Shown here: positions 24,407 through 33,584 of the stretch, piece after piece
Numbering within the stretch: the stretch's first letter is position 1
How the letters are laid out: every line of letters begins with the position of its first letter
The notes under the pieces: model-generated
Database searches by the model: none
What the model saw: only the letters and a program-made list of their open reading frames with translations
What the model was told of the DNA's origin: nothing
Assembly (NCBI GenBank): GCA_902560855.1
Contig: CACENJ010000001.1
Coordinates: 62,001 to 126,000, forward strand
Length of the DNA: 64,000 nucleotides
Direction of reading: 5' to 3'
Source of the DNA: an uncultured Pelagibacteraceae bacterium
GTDB taxonomy: Bacteria > Pseudomonadota > Alphaproteobacteria > Pelagibacterales > Pelagibacteraceae
Position numbers and translations under genes: made by a program

Positions 24407-26338
24407 ATGAATAAAGTTCTAACTCAAGCAATAAGAAAAGCTGTCTCTGAATATAGTCCTAAAAACATAGAAAATACTTCTGATAAAAGACCTGATTTGT
24501 TTTCATTAAGTAATGAGACGGAACTTTTTCAAAATGAAAAAGGTATAACAATCAAAATCGATAGGTCAAGAGACTCTAACATTACCGAGTTTGGTAAAGC
24601 AACTTTGAGCGATAGATATTTAGGCGCAAATGAATCTTACCAAGATTTATTTGCAAGAGTGGCAAGCCATTATGCAGACAATAACTTACATGCTCAAAGA
24701 ATTTATAACTACATAAGCAATTTATGGTTTATGCCAGCAACCCCAATTTTATCAAATGGAGGAACCAAAAGAGGATTGCCAATTTCATGCTTTTTAAATG
24801 AAGCAGGTGATAGTTTAGACGGAATTTTAGATTTATGGAATGAAAATGTTTGGCTAGCAGCTAGAGGAGGAGGAATTGGAAGCTACTGGGGAAATCTAAG
24901 ATCAATAGGAGAAAAAATTGGTAGAGTAGGAAAAACATCTGGAATTATTCCTTTTATTAAAGTTATGGATTCGTTAACAATGGCTATAAGTCAAGGCTCA
25001 TTAAGAAGAGGATCAGCAGCATGTTATCTTCCAATTGATCATCCTGAGATAGAAGAATTTATAGAGATGAGAAGACCAACAGGAGGAGATCCAAACAGAA
25101 AATCATTAAACCTTCACCATGGAGTTTTGGTTTCAGACTCTTTTATGAGAGCGGTAGAAATGGATGAACAATGGGCACTTAAAAGTCCAAGAGACGGAGG
25201 AGTACAATCTAGAGTTTCTGCTAGAAATTTATGGATTAGACTTTTAACAGCAAGAATTGAAACTGGAGAGCCTTATATAATTTTTATTGATACAGTAAAT
25301 AGATTAATACCCCAACACCATAAATTAGCAGGACTAACTGTTAAAACATCAAATTTATGTAGTGAAATTACTTTACCAACTGGAGTTGACAAAGAAGGCA
25401 GAGATAGAACTGCTGTTTGTTGTTTGTCATCATTGAATATAGAAAAATATGATGAATGGGAAAATGATGAAAATTTTGTTGCTGATGTTATGAGATTTTT
25501 AGACAATGTTTTAACAGATTTCATTGAAAATGCACCAGAACAGTTTAGTGATGCAACTTACTCTGCTTTAAAAGAAAGAAGTGTTGGCCTAGGTGTAATG
25601 GGCTTACATTCTTACTTTCAAAAAAAAATGATTCCACTTGAATCAGTAATGAGTAAAGTTTGGAATAAAAAAATATTTGAAAATATACAAAAAAAAGTTG
25701 ACCAGTCTTCAAAAGATTTAGCAGAAGAAAGAGGATCTTGCCCAGACGCTGCAGAATATGGGATTAATGAAAGATTTTCTAATAAAACAGCTATAGCTCC
25801 AACAGCTTCAATTTCAATTATTTGTGGAGGAACTTCTCCTGGAGTTGAGCCAATTGCAGCAAATAGCTTTACACACAAAACTCTTTCAGGGTCATTCAGT
25901 GTAAAAAATAGACATCTAAAGAAAATTTTAGAAAAATACAAAAAAGACAATGATGAAATTTGGTCAAGCATTACAACAAATCAAGGATCAGTTTCACATT
26001 TAGATTTTTTAAGCAAAGAAGAAAAAGATGTATTTAAAACTGCTTTTGAACTAGATCAAAAATGGATAGTTGAATTAGGAGCTGACAGAACGCCTCATAT
26101 TTCTCAAGCTCAATCAATAAATTTATTTTTACCAGCAGATGTTCATAAAAAAGAATTGCATCAAATTCATTTTCAGGCATGGAAAAAAGGACTAAAAAGC
26201 CTTTATTATTGTAGATCTAAATCAATTCAAAGGGCAGAAAATATAAACAGTGGTTCATCTACAGATGTAGAATTAAATGTTTATAAAAACAAAGAAAACA
26301 AAGAACCAGAGTACGAAGAGTGTTTATCATGTCAGTAG
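24407..26338 (+). CDS. nrdA: Ribonucleoside-diphosphate reductase, alpha subunit (class I)
   Basis: The large subunit reduces ribonucleotides to deoxyribonucleotides. Active-site cysteines are present: Cys128 (PISCFLNEAGDS) with Cys338 or Cys339 as the redox pair, thiyl Cys318 with Glu320 (NLCSEI), and a C-terminal CLSC shuttle. PTASISIICGGTSPGVEP is the phosphate-binding loop. At 643 residues it is far shorter than E. coli NrdA (761). The N-terminal ATP-cone that senses dATP is missing, because the core begins soon after residue 60. RBS GGGAG precedes the ATG. nrdB overlaps its 3' end. Confidence 0.95.
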   Translation: MNKVLTQAIRKAVSEYSPKNIENTSDKRPDLFSLSNETELFQNEKGITIKIDRSRDSNITEFGKATLSDRYLGANESYQDLFARVASHYADNNLHAQRIYNYISNLWFMPATPILSNGGTKRGLPISCFLNEAGDSLDGILDLWNENVWLAARGGGIGSYWGNLRSIGEKIGRVGKTSGIIPFIKVMDSLTMAISQGSLRRGSAACYLPIDHPEIEEFIEMRRPTGGDPNRKSLNLHHGVLVSDSFMRAVEMDEQWALKSPRDGGVQSRVSARNLWIRLLTARIETGEPYIIFIDTVNRLIPQHHKLAGLTVKTSNLCSEITLPTGVDKEGRDRTAVCCLSSLNIEKYDEWENDENFVADVMRFLDNVLTDFIENAPEQFSDATYSALKERSVGLGVMGLHSYFQKKMIPLESVMSKVWNKKIFENIQKKVDQSSKDLAEERGSCPDAAEYGINERFSNKTAIAPTASISIICGGTSPGVEPIAANSFTHKTLSGSFSVKNRHLKKILEKYKKDNDEIWSSITTNQGSVSHLDFLSKEEKDVFKTAFELDQKWIVELGADRTPHISQAQSINLFLPADVHKKELHQIHFQAWKKGLKSLYYCRSKSIQRAENINSGSSTDVELNVYKNKENKEPEYEECLSCQ

Positions 26339-27342
26339 AAAAATTAAAAAAAGTTGAAATAATTCAAAACAAACCAAAAAAAATGGGTTTGTTAGTTGAA
26401 AATCCTGTTTACAAACCTTTTAGATATCCATGGTGTTATGATGCTTGGTTAACACAACAAAGGATTCATTGGTTACCCGAAGAAGTACCTTTGGGAGATG
26501 ATGTGAGAGACTGGCAAAAAAACCTTAAACCTGAAGAAAAAAATTTGCTAACACAAATATTTAGATTTTTTACACAAGCTGATGTTGAAGTAAGCAATTG
26601 TTACATCAGACATTATATGAATGTTTTTAAACCAACAGAAGTTTTAATGATGATGTCAGCTTTTGCATCAATGGAAACAGTTCATATAGCTGCATACTCA
26701 CATTTGCTTGATACAATTGGAATGCCCGAAACTGAATATTCAGCTTTTTTAAAATATAAAGAGATGAAAGATAAATATGACTATATGCAAGGCTTTGATG
26801 TAAAATCACATCACGATATTGCAAAAACAATAGCAGTTTTTAGTGCATTTACAGAAGGACTTCAATTATTTGCAAGTTTTGCAATTTTATTAAATTTTCC
26901 AAGACAAAATAAAATGAAAGGTATGGGTCAAATAGTAACGTGGTCTGTTAGAGACGAAACTTTACACTGCAATTCTATGATTAAACTTTTTAAAACTTTC
27001 ATTAAAGAACAACCAGAAATATGGACACCTGAATTGAAAAAAGAAATTTACGAATCTTGTAGAACAATAATTTCACACGAAGATGCGTTTATTGATTTGG
27101 CTTTTCAACAGGGCCCCATAGAAGGTTTAACTGCTCAAGAAATTAAAGATTATATAAGATGGATAGGAAACAGAAGACTGATACAGCTTGGTCTAGAACC
27201 AATTTATAAAGTAGAGAAAAATCCTCTTACTTGGCTCGATACAATGCTGAACGCTGTTGAGCATATGAATTTTTTCGAAGGAAGAGCAACAGAATATTCA
27301 AAAGCTTCCACACAAGGTACTTGGGCCGAAGCTTTTTCTTAG
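26329..27342 (+). CDS. nrdB: Ribonucleoside-diphosphate reductase, beta subunit (class I)
   Basis: This 337-residue ferritin-like subunit makes the radical for NrdA. By spacing from the E. coli protein, the metal ligands are Asp85, Glu116, His119, Glu176, Glu210 and His213. The radical tyrosine is Tyr123 (METVHIAAY), so it is a tyrosyl-radical type, unlike the Phe-containing class Ic. No ATP-cone is present at either end. The ATG at 26329 overlaps nrdA by ten bases; the GTG at 26320 would add only three residues. The ligands indicate a dinuclear site, iron or manganese not resolved. Confidence 0.95.
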   Translation: MSVEKLKKVEIIQNKPKKMGLLVENPVYKPFRYPWCYDAWLTQQRIHWLPEEVPLGDDVRDWQKNLKPEEKNLLTQIFRFFTQADVEVSNCYIRHYMNVFKPTEVLMMMSAFASMETVHIAAYSHLLDTIGMPETEYSAFLKYKEMKDKYDYMQGFDVKSHHDIAKTIAVFSAFTEGLQLFASFAILLNFPRQNKMKGMGQIVTWSVRDETLHCNSMIKLFKTFIKEQPEIWTPELKKEIYESCRTIISHEDAFIDLAFQQGPIEGLTAQEIKDYIRWIGNRRLIQLGLEPIYKVEKNPLTWLDTMLNAVEHMNFFEGRATEYSKASTQGTWAEAFS

Positions 27343-27344
27343 AA

Positions 27345-27971
27345 GTGAAATACAAAAAATACTGGAGAAAAACAAGCTTAAAGCAAAAAAATATTGGTAA
27401 TGCTTTTTTAAATGAAATTTTACTTTCTCGTCCAAATAAATTTTTAGAAATCGGAGTTTTTCAAGGCGTTACCGCAAGAAATATTTGTGAACTTTTAAAT
27501 AAAATTCATAAAGATAATTTTAAATATATTGGCGTTGATATATTTGAGCTTGACGAAAAATTAAATAATGAAATTATACCTGATTTAAATTTTAAAAACC
27601 CATTTAAGCAGATCTATCATAAATATATCAAGAGAGAAAATCCTTATAGTTTAATTTCAGTTAAAAAGCTTCTTAAAAAATTTGAAAAAAATGTAGAAAT
27701 AATAAAAGGAAATTCAAAGGAAATATTGCCAAAAATTGACTTATCCAAAATAGATTATGTTTTTATTGATGGTGGACATAGTTATGAAACTGTAAAAAAT
27801 GATTTAAATAATTGTAAGGCTGTAGTTGAAAATAAAGGTACTGTTTTATGCGATGATTATGACCTGTCTTATGCGCCAGGAGTAAAAGAAGCTATTGATG
27901 AATTTGTAGATAAAGAAAAATACGATATTAAAATACTTTATGAACGTTTTGCTAAAATAAAAAAAAAATAG
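27345..27971 (+). CDS. Class I SAM-dependent methyltransferase (Methyltransf_24-like)
   Basis: This 208-residue protein has the SAM motif FLEIGVFQGVTARN near residue 27 and a second acidic block DYVFIDGGHSYETVKNDL near 139, both typical of the Methyltransf_24 group found in sugar or small-molecule O-methylation. The substrate is unknown. The GTG start at 27345 lies two bases after the nrdB stop. The TTG further upstream lies within nrdB and is less likely. Its position directly behind nrdB probably reflects compact packing, not a shared function. The 3' end faces prpC with one base between. Confidence 0.78.
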   Translation: MKYKKYWRKTSLKQKNIGNAFLNEILLSRPNKFLEIGVFQGVTARNICELLNKIHKDNFKYIGVDIFELDEKLNNEIIPDLNFKNPFKQIYHKYIKRENPYSLISVKKLLKKFEKNVEIIKGNSKEILPKIDLSKIDYVFIDGGHSYETVKNDLNNCKAVVENKGTVLCDDYDLSYAPGVKEAIDEFVDKEKYDIKILYERFAKIKKK

Positions 27972-27972
27972 C

Positions 27973-29097
27973 TTATCTTTGATTTAATTCTAATACTTTT
28001 CTATGTTTTGAACCTTTGTATTTAGCCAAAGGTCTAATTAATTTGTTTGCAGCGTGTTGTTCCATTATGTGTGCAGACCATCCAGTAATTCTAGAAATTA
28101 CAAATATTGGTGTGAAAAAATCAGTTTCAAATCCCATTAAGTGATAAGTTGGTCCAGTAGGGTAGTCAACATTTGGATGAATATTTTTTCTATCTATCAT
28201 CACTTTTTCAACAATGTCGTATATTTTATGAAATTTTTTGTCTTTTTTAATCTTTGCAACTTTTTTAAAATATTCTCTCATGGTAGGAACTCTAGAGTCA
28301 CCACTTTTATAAACTCTATGTCCAAATCCCATTACAACTTCTTTGTTGTCTAAAGCTCTATTAATCCATTTTAATGCATATTCTGGTTTTTTAATTTTAT
28401 TCATCATGTGCATAACTTCCTCATTTGCTCCACCATGAAGAGGACCTTTAAGACTTGCTATAGCTCCAGTTATTGCTCCATGAATATCTGATAAACTACT
28501 TGTAATAGTTCTAGCTGTAAAAGTTGAAACATTAAAACTATGTTCCGCGTATAAAATTAGAGAAACATCAAATGCTTTTATTATTTCTTTTTGTGGAACT
28601 TTGCCAAAACACATGTAAAAAAAATTTTCAGCAAAAGATAAATTTTTTTTTGGTTTTATTATTTTTTTACCCTTTCTAATTCTATAAAAAGCAGCCAAAG
28701 CAGTTGGAGTTTTTGCAAATATTCTCATAGCCTTTCTTATATTGGCTTGTTGACTGTTATCATGTGTTTCTTTGTCTTCTAATCCCATAACGCTAACAGC
28801 AGTTCTTGCAACATCCATCGGATGTGATTTTACAGGCATATGTTTAATTATTTCGTATAAATTTTTTGAAAGATCTCTGTTGTTTTTTTCTTCTTTTTCA
28901 AATTTTCTTAATTCTAATGAATTAGGTAAATCGTTATTTAATATTAAATATGCAGCTTCCTCAAATTTACATGATTCACAAAGATCTTGAACAGCATAAC
29001 CTCTATAGGTTAAGGAATTAATTTCAGGCATAACTTTTGAAACCTCTGTTTCATCTACAACAATTCCTAACAAGCCTTTTTTTACTTCTTCACTCAT
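27973..29097 (-). CDS. prpC: 2-methylcitrate synthase
   Basis: This 374-residue enzyme of the citrate synthase family condenses propionyl-CoA with oxaloacetate. The short length without the N-terminal extension of GltA, LKGPLHGGANEEVMHMM near residue 216, GHRVYKSGDSRVP near 260 and the terminal EQHAANKLIRP block fit PrpC. Placement directly after prpB and near prpD settles methylcitrate over citrate synthase. The ATG at 29097 is preferred because MSEEVKKGL is the usual start; it overlaps the prpB stop by eight bases. Two further ATG codons lie just upstream (29103 and 29109). Confidence 0.93.
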   Translation of the reverse strand: MSEEVKKGLLGIVVDETEVSKVMPEINSLTYRGYAVQDLCESCKFEEAAYLILNNDLPNSLELRKFEKEEKNNRDLSKNLYEIIKHMPVKSHPMDVARTAVSVMGLEDKETHDNSQQANIRKAMRIFAKTPTALAAFYRIRKGKKIIKPKKNLSFAENFFYMCFGKVPQKEIIKAFDVSLILYAEHSFNVSTFTARTITSSLSDIHGAITGAIASLKGPLHGGANEEVMHMMNKIKKPEYALKWINRALDNKEVVMGFGHRVYKSGDSRVPTMREYFKKVAKIKKDKKFHKIYDIVEKVMIDRKNIHPNVDYPTGPTYHLMGFETDFFTPIFVISRITGWSAHIMEQHAANKLIRPLAKYKGSKHRKVLELNQR

Positions 29098-29992
29098 TGT
29101 CATGTCCATCTGTACTAAAATTATAAATCTTTTCATCTAAAGAATTATATTTTTCATATTCAACTAAATCATATAATTTTTTTCTTGTTTGCATTTTATC
29201 AATAATATTGTTTTGGTGTCCATCTGCAAAAATAACTCTTAACCCATCCTCAACATTTTTCATTGCTAACCGTTGAGTAGTCACAGGGTATATAACTATA
29301 TTATAGCCTAGATTTTCTAATTCTTTAAAATTTAATAATTTAGACTTTCCAAATTCAGTCATATTAGCTAATAAATAACAATCTAAAGATTTTCTTGCTT
29401 TTTCAAATTCTTTTTCATCTAGCAGCGCTTCTGTAAAAATTATTTCAGCCCCTGCATTCATATAAGCTTTACATCTATCAATCATTTTATCTAAACCCTC
29501 AACGTTTCTTGCATCTGATCTTGCAATAATTTTAAAATTATCATCTTTTTTTGAATCAACACATTTTTTAATTTTATCTACCATGTCGTTTTTAGATATA
29601 AGCTCTTTATTTTCTAGATGTCCGCACCTTTTTCTTTCTATTTGATCTTCAATATGTACAGCTGTAACTCCGTAATTTTCAAAAGTTTTAATTGTTTCTT
29701 CACAAGAATTAAAACCAGTATCAATATCAACTATTGTTGGAAGATTTGTAACTCGTGCAATTTGGTTAGATCTTACACTTACATCACTAAGAGTTGTTAA
29801 GCCTATATCTGGATATCCAAGATCATTAGACATTACCCCTCCAGACACATAGACACCATCATAACCAATTTGTTCAATTAGTTTAGCCGTCAATGGATTA
29901 TAAGCACCAGGAAATCTTAAAATTTTTTTCGAAAATAATTTATTTACAAAATCAATTCTTTTTTGTTCAGGCTTTTTTTTAACAAAATGCAT
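29090..29992 (-). CDS. prpB: 2-methylisocitrate lyase
   Basis: This 300-residue enzyme cleaves 2-methylisocitrate to pyruvate and succinate. FPGAYNPLTAKLIEQIGYDGVYVSGGVMSNDLGYPD covers the N-terminal barrel start. DIDTGFN near residue 93 holds a magnesium-binding aspartate, and KRCGH near 127 is the catalytic loop with its cysteine. The KRCGH form separates it from isocitrate lyase (KKCGH) but is shared with related PEP mutases; operon context supports PrpB. It lies nine bases after the oxygenase-like gene and overlaps prpC. Confidence 0.93.
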   Translation of the reverse strand: MHFVKKKPEQKRIDFVNKLFSKKILRFPGAYNPLTAKLIEQIGYDGVYVSGGVMSNDLGYPDIGLTTLSDVSVRSNQIARVTNLPTIVDIDTGFNSCEETIKTFENYGVTAVHIEDQIERKRCGHLENKELISKNDMVDKIKKCVDSKKDDNFKIIARSDARNVEGLDKMIDRCKAYMNAGAEIIFTEALLDEKEFEKARKSLDCYLLANMTEFGKSKLLNFKELENLGYNIVIYPVTTQRLAMKNVEDGLRVIFADGHQNNIIDKMQTRKKLYDLVEYEKYNSLDEKIYNFSTDGHDNE

Positions 29993-30001
29993 TTAATTAT
30001 A

Positions 30002-30643
30002 TTAGTTTGCATAGACGTCATATATTTCTTCATCAATTAAAGCATTAAAAGAAATTGAGCGTCTTTCTTCGTTTTCATTATAAAAAGGATAAACCGTATG
30101 CAACAGATAATTTGGAAAAAAGTAAAAATTTCCTACTTTTGGTTCAATTTTAAACAGACAATCAGATAAAAATTGCCTAGAACCATGTACCAAATGTATT
30201 TGTCCATTATTATTATTTTTTTTATTTTTTTGAAATGTTCCGCCAAAATCCTTAGGAACTTTTAAATATCCAACCCCAGAAATATGACCACCATGATAAT
30301 GTAAAGGATTATATTCGTTTTGAAATTGTCTTACAATCCATGTACCAATTAAATGGAATTTTGTCATTTTTTTTCCAGTAGATTCTTTTATCCAATAAGC
30401 ACACTCTTTGCTTAAAAATTGAACCCATCCACATTCATTTGCAAATTTTGAATCTAAATCAAATTCTTGTTTAACATTTCCAGCTAAGTTGGCGCCAACG
30501 TCTTGTTTTTTTGTTCTAATATCGTCTTTGATTAAATCATCGACATATTTATTTATTTTTTTCACAATATCTTCAGGTATAGAAGTTTTTCCTATGGAAG
30601 GTCCAAAAGGTCTAAATAGACGGCGATTTTCAATTTCAGTCAT
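30002..30643 (-). CDS. Putative 2OG-Fe(II) oxygenase (TIGR02466-like)
   Basis: This 213-residue protein resembles the TIGR02466 putative 2-oxoglutarate/iron oxygenases. It has a histidine-rich strand YNPLHYHGGHISGVGYL (His115, His117, His120), a distal histidine His182 in FPNYLLHTVYPF, and Arg194/Arg195 (ERRSISFN) suited to 2-oxoglutarate. A clear HxD/E pair is not visible, so the iron site cannot be confirmed by eye. It lies between prpD and prpB on the same strand with 44- and 9-base gaps, so it is probably co-transcribed with the methylcitrate cycle. Substrate unknown. Confidence 0.75.
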   Translation of the reverse strand: MTEIENRRLFRPFGPSIGKTSIPEDIVKKINKYVDDLIKDDIRTKKQDVGANLAGNVKQEFDLDSKFANECGWVQFLSKECAYWIKESTGKKMTKFHLIGTWIVRQFQNEYNPLHYHGGHISGVGYLKVPKDFGGTFQKNKKNNNNGQIHLVHGSRQFLSDCLFKIEPKVGNFYFFPNYLLHTVYPFYNENEERRSISFNALIDEEIYDVYAN

Positions 30644-30687
30644 AAATTATAATAAAACATTATATACGTATTAATAGTTTTTAATTA

Positions 30688-32190
30688 CTAAAAAATCCCT
30701 TTTGATTTATTTTTTTTTAGATATTTTTTGTTTACTTGAATATTTAGCTTAAATAATTGACCAGCTTTTAATTTTTTTAAATTTTGTACAGTTTTTAAAA
30801 ATCTAAAAATTTCCTTTTTGTTAATTATCTTATCCGTAAGAGTAATAAATTTCTTAATATAATCATTAATTCTAAACGGTCGAGATCCATACGGATGTGC
30901 ATCAGCTTTTTCAAGTTGTTCTGTCAATTTTTTACCATTAGACATAGTAACTATAACTTTTGCCCCAAAAGATTTCTTTTTAGGATCAGGATGATGATAT
31001 TTTTTTGTCCACTTTTTATCTTCATGTGTTGAGATAGAATGCCAAATTTTTATAGTACTTTTTCTTTTTGCTCTGGATTTTGTGTAAGATTTTAAATGAT
31101 GCCATTTTCCATCTTCAAGTGCCACTGCGAAAATATACATTATTGAATGATCAAGAGTTTCTCTACTTGCATTAGGATCCATTTTTTGTGGATCTTTAGC
31201 CCCTGTTCCAATTACATTATGTGTATGATGGCTTGTAAAAATATCAATTTTTTTAATTTCTTTTAAATTTTTAATTTTTTTATTTAATTTTTTTGCGATG
31301 TCTATTAAAGCTTGCGCCTGATATTCTGCAGAATATTCTTTTGTATAAGTTTCTAAGATTGCTTTCTTTTCTTGATTTTTTTTCGGTAGTGGAACTTTAT
31401 ATAGAGCATTTTTACCATCAAGTATTCTGGCTATTATACTGTCTTCGCCTTCGTATATGGGGCTTGGAGAACCTTCGCCTCTCATCGCACGATCTACCGC
31501 TTCAATTGCCAACTTACCAGCGTGTGCTGGAGCGTAAGCTTTCCAACTTGAAATCTCTCCTTTTCTAGATTGTCTGGTTGAAATAGTAGTATGAAGAGCT
31601 TGCTGGACAGCCTGATATATTGTTTCAGTATTTAATTTTAACAATGATCCAAGGCCAGCAGCAACACTAGGTCCGAGGTGCGCTATATGATCAATTTTAT
31701 GTTTATGTAAGCAAATTCCTTTTACTAAATTTACTTGTATTTCGTATGCTGTAATTATTCCTCTTAATAAATCTAGGCCACTTTTTTTCTTTTGTTGAGC
31801 TACAGCAATTAATGGAGAAATATTGTCACCAGGGTGGCTGTAGTCAGCCGCCAAAAAAGTATCGTGAAAATCAAGCTCTCTTACAGCTGTACTATTTGAC
31901 CAAGCTGCCCATTCACAATCAAACTTTAATTTTGAATTAATACCAAACAAAGTAGCTCCATTTTTATTTGGATGTTTTAAAGCCATTTGCCTTGAAGAAA
32001 CAACAGATTTTCTATTTAATGAAGCAGCTGCAACAGACGCATTGTCTATAATTCTGTTTATTGCCATTTCGATACATTTATTATTTAATTTTGCATTATC
32101 ACTAGCAATTTCAGCAATTTTCCAGGCAAGTTGTTTTTTCTTAGGTAGGTTTATTTTTGATGGGTAAACTTTAACTTTGTGTATTATCAA
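30688..32190 (-). CDS. prpD: 2-methylcitrate dehydratase (MmgE/PrpD family)
   Basis: This 500-residue enzyme dehydrates 2-methylcitrate to methylaconitate. [14 protein letters not shown] near residue 98, [17 protein letters not shown] near 115 and the long helical MmgE/PrpD body match the family. The C-terminal part carries [14 protein letters not shown]. It starts the minus-strand set prpD, oxygenase-like, prpB, prpC, which together oxidise propionyl-CoA to pyruvate. In marine bacteria propionyl-CoA can come from branched amino acids or DMSP. The last step back to methylisocitrate would need an aconitase from elsewhere. Confidence 0.9.
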   Translation of the reverse strand: MIIHKVKVYPSKINLPKKKQLAWKIAEIASDNAKLNNKCIEMAINRIIDNASVAAASLNRKSVVSSRQMALKHPNKNGATLFGINSKLKFDCEWAAWSNSTAVRELDFHDTFLAADYSHPGDNISPLIAVAQQKKKSGLDLLRGIITAYEIQVNLVKGICLHKHKIDHIAHLGPSVAAGLGSLLKLNTETIYQAVQQALHTTISTRQSRKGEISSWKAYAPAHAGKLAIEAVDRAMRGEGSPSPIYEGEDSIIARILDGKNALYKVPLPKKNQEKKAILETYTKEYSAEYQAQALIDIAKKLNKKIKNLKEIKKIDIFTSHHTHNVIGTGAKDPQKMDPNASRETLDHSIMYIFAVALEDGKWHHLKSYTKSRAKRKSTIKIWHSISTHEDKKWTKKYHHPDPKKKSFGAKVIVTMSNGKKLTEQLEKADAHPYGSRPFRINDYIKKFITLTDKIINKKEIFRFLKTVQNLKKLKAGQLFKLNIQVNKKYLKKNKSKGIF

Positions 32191-32227
32191 AACTTCTCCT
32201 TAAATTTTTGTTAATAGTAATAATAAA

Positions 32228-32830
32228 TTATTTTTCTATTACAATCAAAATGGCAGTTATTAAAAGTAATATAGCTAAAAAATACTCTACAATTGCTTTT
32301 TTTTTATTATTTTTAACTAAATTTCTGATAGCAGAACCAAAAGCAGCCCATATTGATATTGAAATAGGACAAATTATTAAAGCAGTTATTGAAATAAAAA
32401 GTATTGAAATTAGTAAACTTTCATTTTTAGGCAAAAATCCTGATGCTACCATAGTTGAAATTGTCCATGCTTTTGGATTAACTAATTGAAATAAAGCGGC
32501 TTCATAAAATTTTAAAGGTCTAGAATCGTCTTCTTTAATCTTACTAAATGAACCAATAATTTTGTAACCAAGATACAAAAGATAAATCGCGCATAATATT
32601 TTAAGTATATTTTGAATTTGAGGAAACATTTGAAATAGTTTTCCAAGACCTAGGCATACAAGAATAACTTGCAAAACATGCCCAATTGTAATTCCTGACA
32701 TATGAGGAATAGTTTTTGAAAAGCCAAATTTTAGACCTGAAGCAAGAACCATAGCATTATTTGGTCCTGGAGTTACATACATAACAAAATAAAAACTTAC
32801 TAAAGCAATTAAAAGATTTAAATCAATCAT
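32228..32830 (-). CDS. LysE/RhtB family amino-acid exporter
   Basis: This 200-residue inner-membrane protein has about six spans. The family signature FYFVMYVTPGPNNAMVLASGLKFGF lies near the N terminus, and QLVNPKAWTISTMVASGFLP near residue 110. Relatives export lysine, homoserine, threonine or other amino acids; the substrate here is unknown. Its start overlaps the end of the phosphatase gene gph by eight bases, so it is co-translated with it. It ends 37 bases before the prpD start region. Confidence 0.87.
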   Translation of the reverse strand: MIDLNLLIALVSFYFVMYVTPGPNNAMVLASGLKFGFSKTIPHMSGITIGHVLQVILVCLGLGKLFQMFPQIQNILKILCAIYLLYLGYKIIGSFSKIKEDDSRPLKFYEAALFQLVNPKAWTISTMVASGFLPKNESLLISILFISITALIICPISISIWAAFGSAIRNLVKNNKKKAIVEYFLAILLLITAILIVIEK

Positions 32831-33512
32831 CTAGATATGAAGATACTAATTTTTCCATACCAATAAAATCTTTTATTAAATGGTCATGAGGAATTTCATT
32901 TGATTTTTTTTCTGTATATCCGTTTTCTAAAAGAATAAAAGGAATATCAGCTGACTTAGCAGCATCAGCATCTGTTTCACTGTCACCAATCATTAAACTT
33001 TTTTTAATGTCTCCGTTCATAATCTCAATTACGCTTGTTAAATGTCTAGGATCAGGTTTGCAATATTCAAAGGTATTACTTCCTGCGACATACTCAAAAA
33101 AATCATAAACATTTATTTTTTTTAAAAGATCTATAGCTAAATAATCTTGTTTATTTGTACAAACACCCATTGAAATATTATTTTTTTTTGCCCATATTAA
33201 AAATTCTTGTACGCCATTTAAAAGTTTGCTTTCAACAGCAATATTTTTTTTATAAAAATTTAAAAATTCATTTACCATTTCTTTTTTAATTTTTTTATCA
33301 TCAATTCTAGTAAATTCTTTTTTAGCCATTCCCCAAACAGATCTTGTAATTAACGAATCTGCTCCACGGCCAACAAGCTTCCTTATATTGTATGAAGATT
33401 TATCAGCATAACCAAATTTTTTCATAACATGATTATGTGCACTTACTAAATCTGGTGCTGTGTCTATCAAAGTTCCGTCAAGATCAAATAATAAGGTTAG
33501 TTTTTGAGTCAT
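32823..33512 (-). CDS. gph: HAD-family phosphatase, probable phosphoglycolate phosphatase
   Basis: This 229-residue HAD hydrolase has motif I LLFDLDGTLIDTAPD (nucleophile Asp10), motif II as GVCTNK near residue 117, and motif IV MIGDSETDADAAKSA near 175. Length and sequence fit Gph, which removes 2-phosphoglycolate arising from DNA repair or oxygenation. Placement beside glmU and glmS is seen in other alphaproteobacteria. HAD substrate ranges are broad, so the exact substrate is likely but not proven. It is divergent from the glmU-like gene, with 72 bases between. Confidence 0.8.
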   Translation of the reverse strand: MTQKLTLLFDLDGTLIDTAPDLVSAHNHVMKKFGYADKSSYNIRKLVGRGADSLITRSVWGMAKKEFTRIDDKKIKKEMVNEFLNFYKKNIAVESKLLNGVQEFLIWAKKNNISMGVCTNKQDYLAIDLLKKINVYDFFEYVAGSNTFEYCKPDPRHLTSVIEIMNGDIKKSLMIGDSETDADAAKSADIPFILLENGYTEKKSNEIPHDHLIKDFIGMEKLVSSYLDD

Positions 33513-33584
33513 TTTAAAAGTATTAATAAGAAATAATTTGTGAATTAAAGAATATCATTAGTCAACTATAAGAAATCTTAATAA

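Noticed and set aside
27973..29097. Citrate synthase (gltA)
   Set aside because: It is short, and it lies in an operon with prpB and prpD, so methylcitrate synthase is preferred.
32208..32489. Open reading frame of 93 codons on the plus strand
   Set aside because: It runs antisense to lysE and has no family features; the LysE signature on the minus strand is clear.
33513..33584. A frameshifted uridyltransferase half of GlmU upstream
   Set aside because: Only 72 bases separate the two divergent start codons, far too few for a 220-residue domain, so the short form is real and not a local frameshift.
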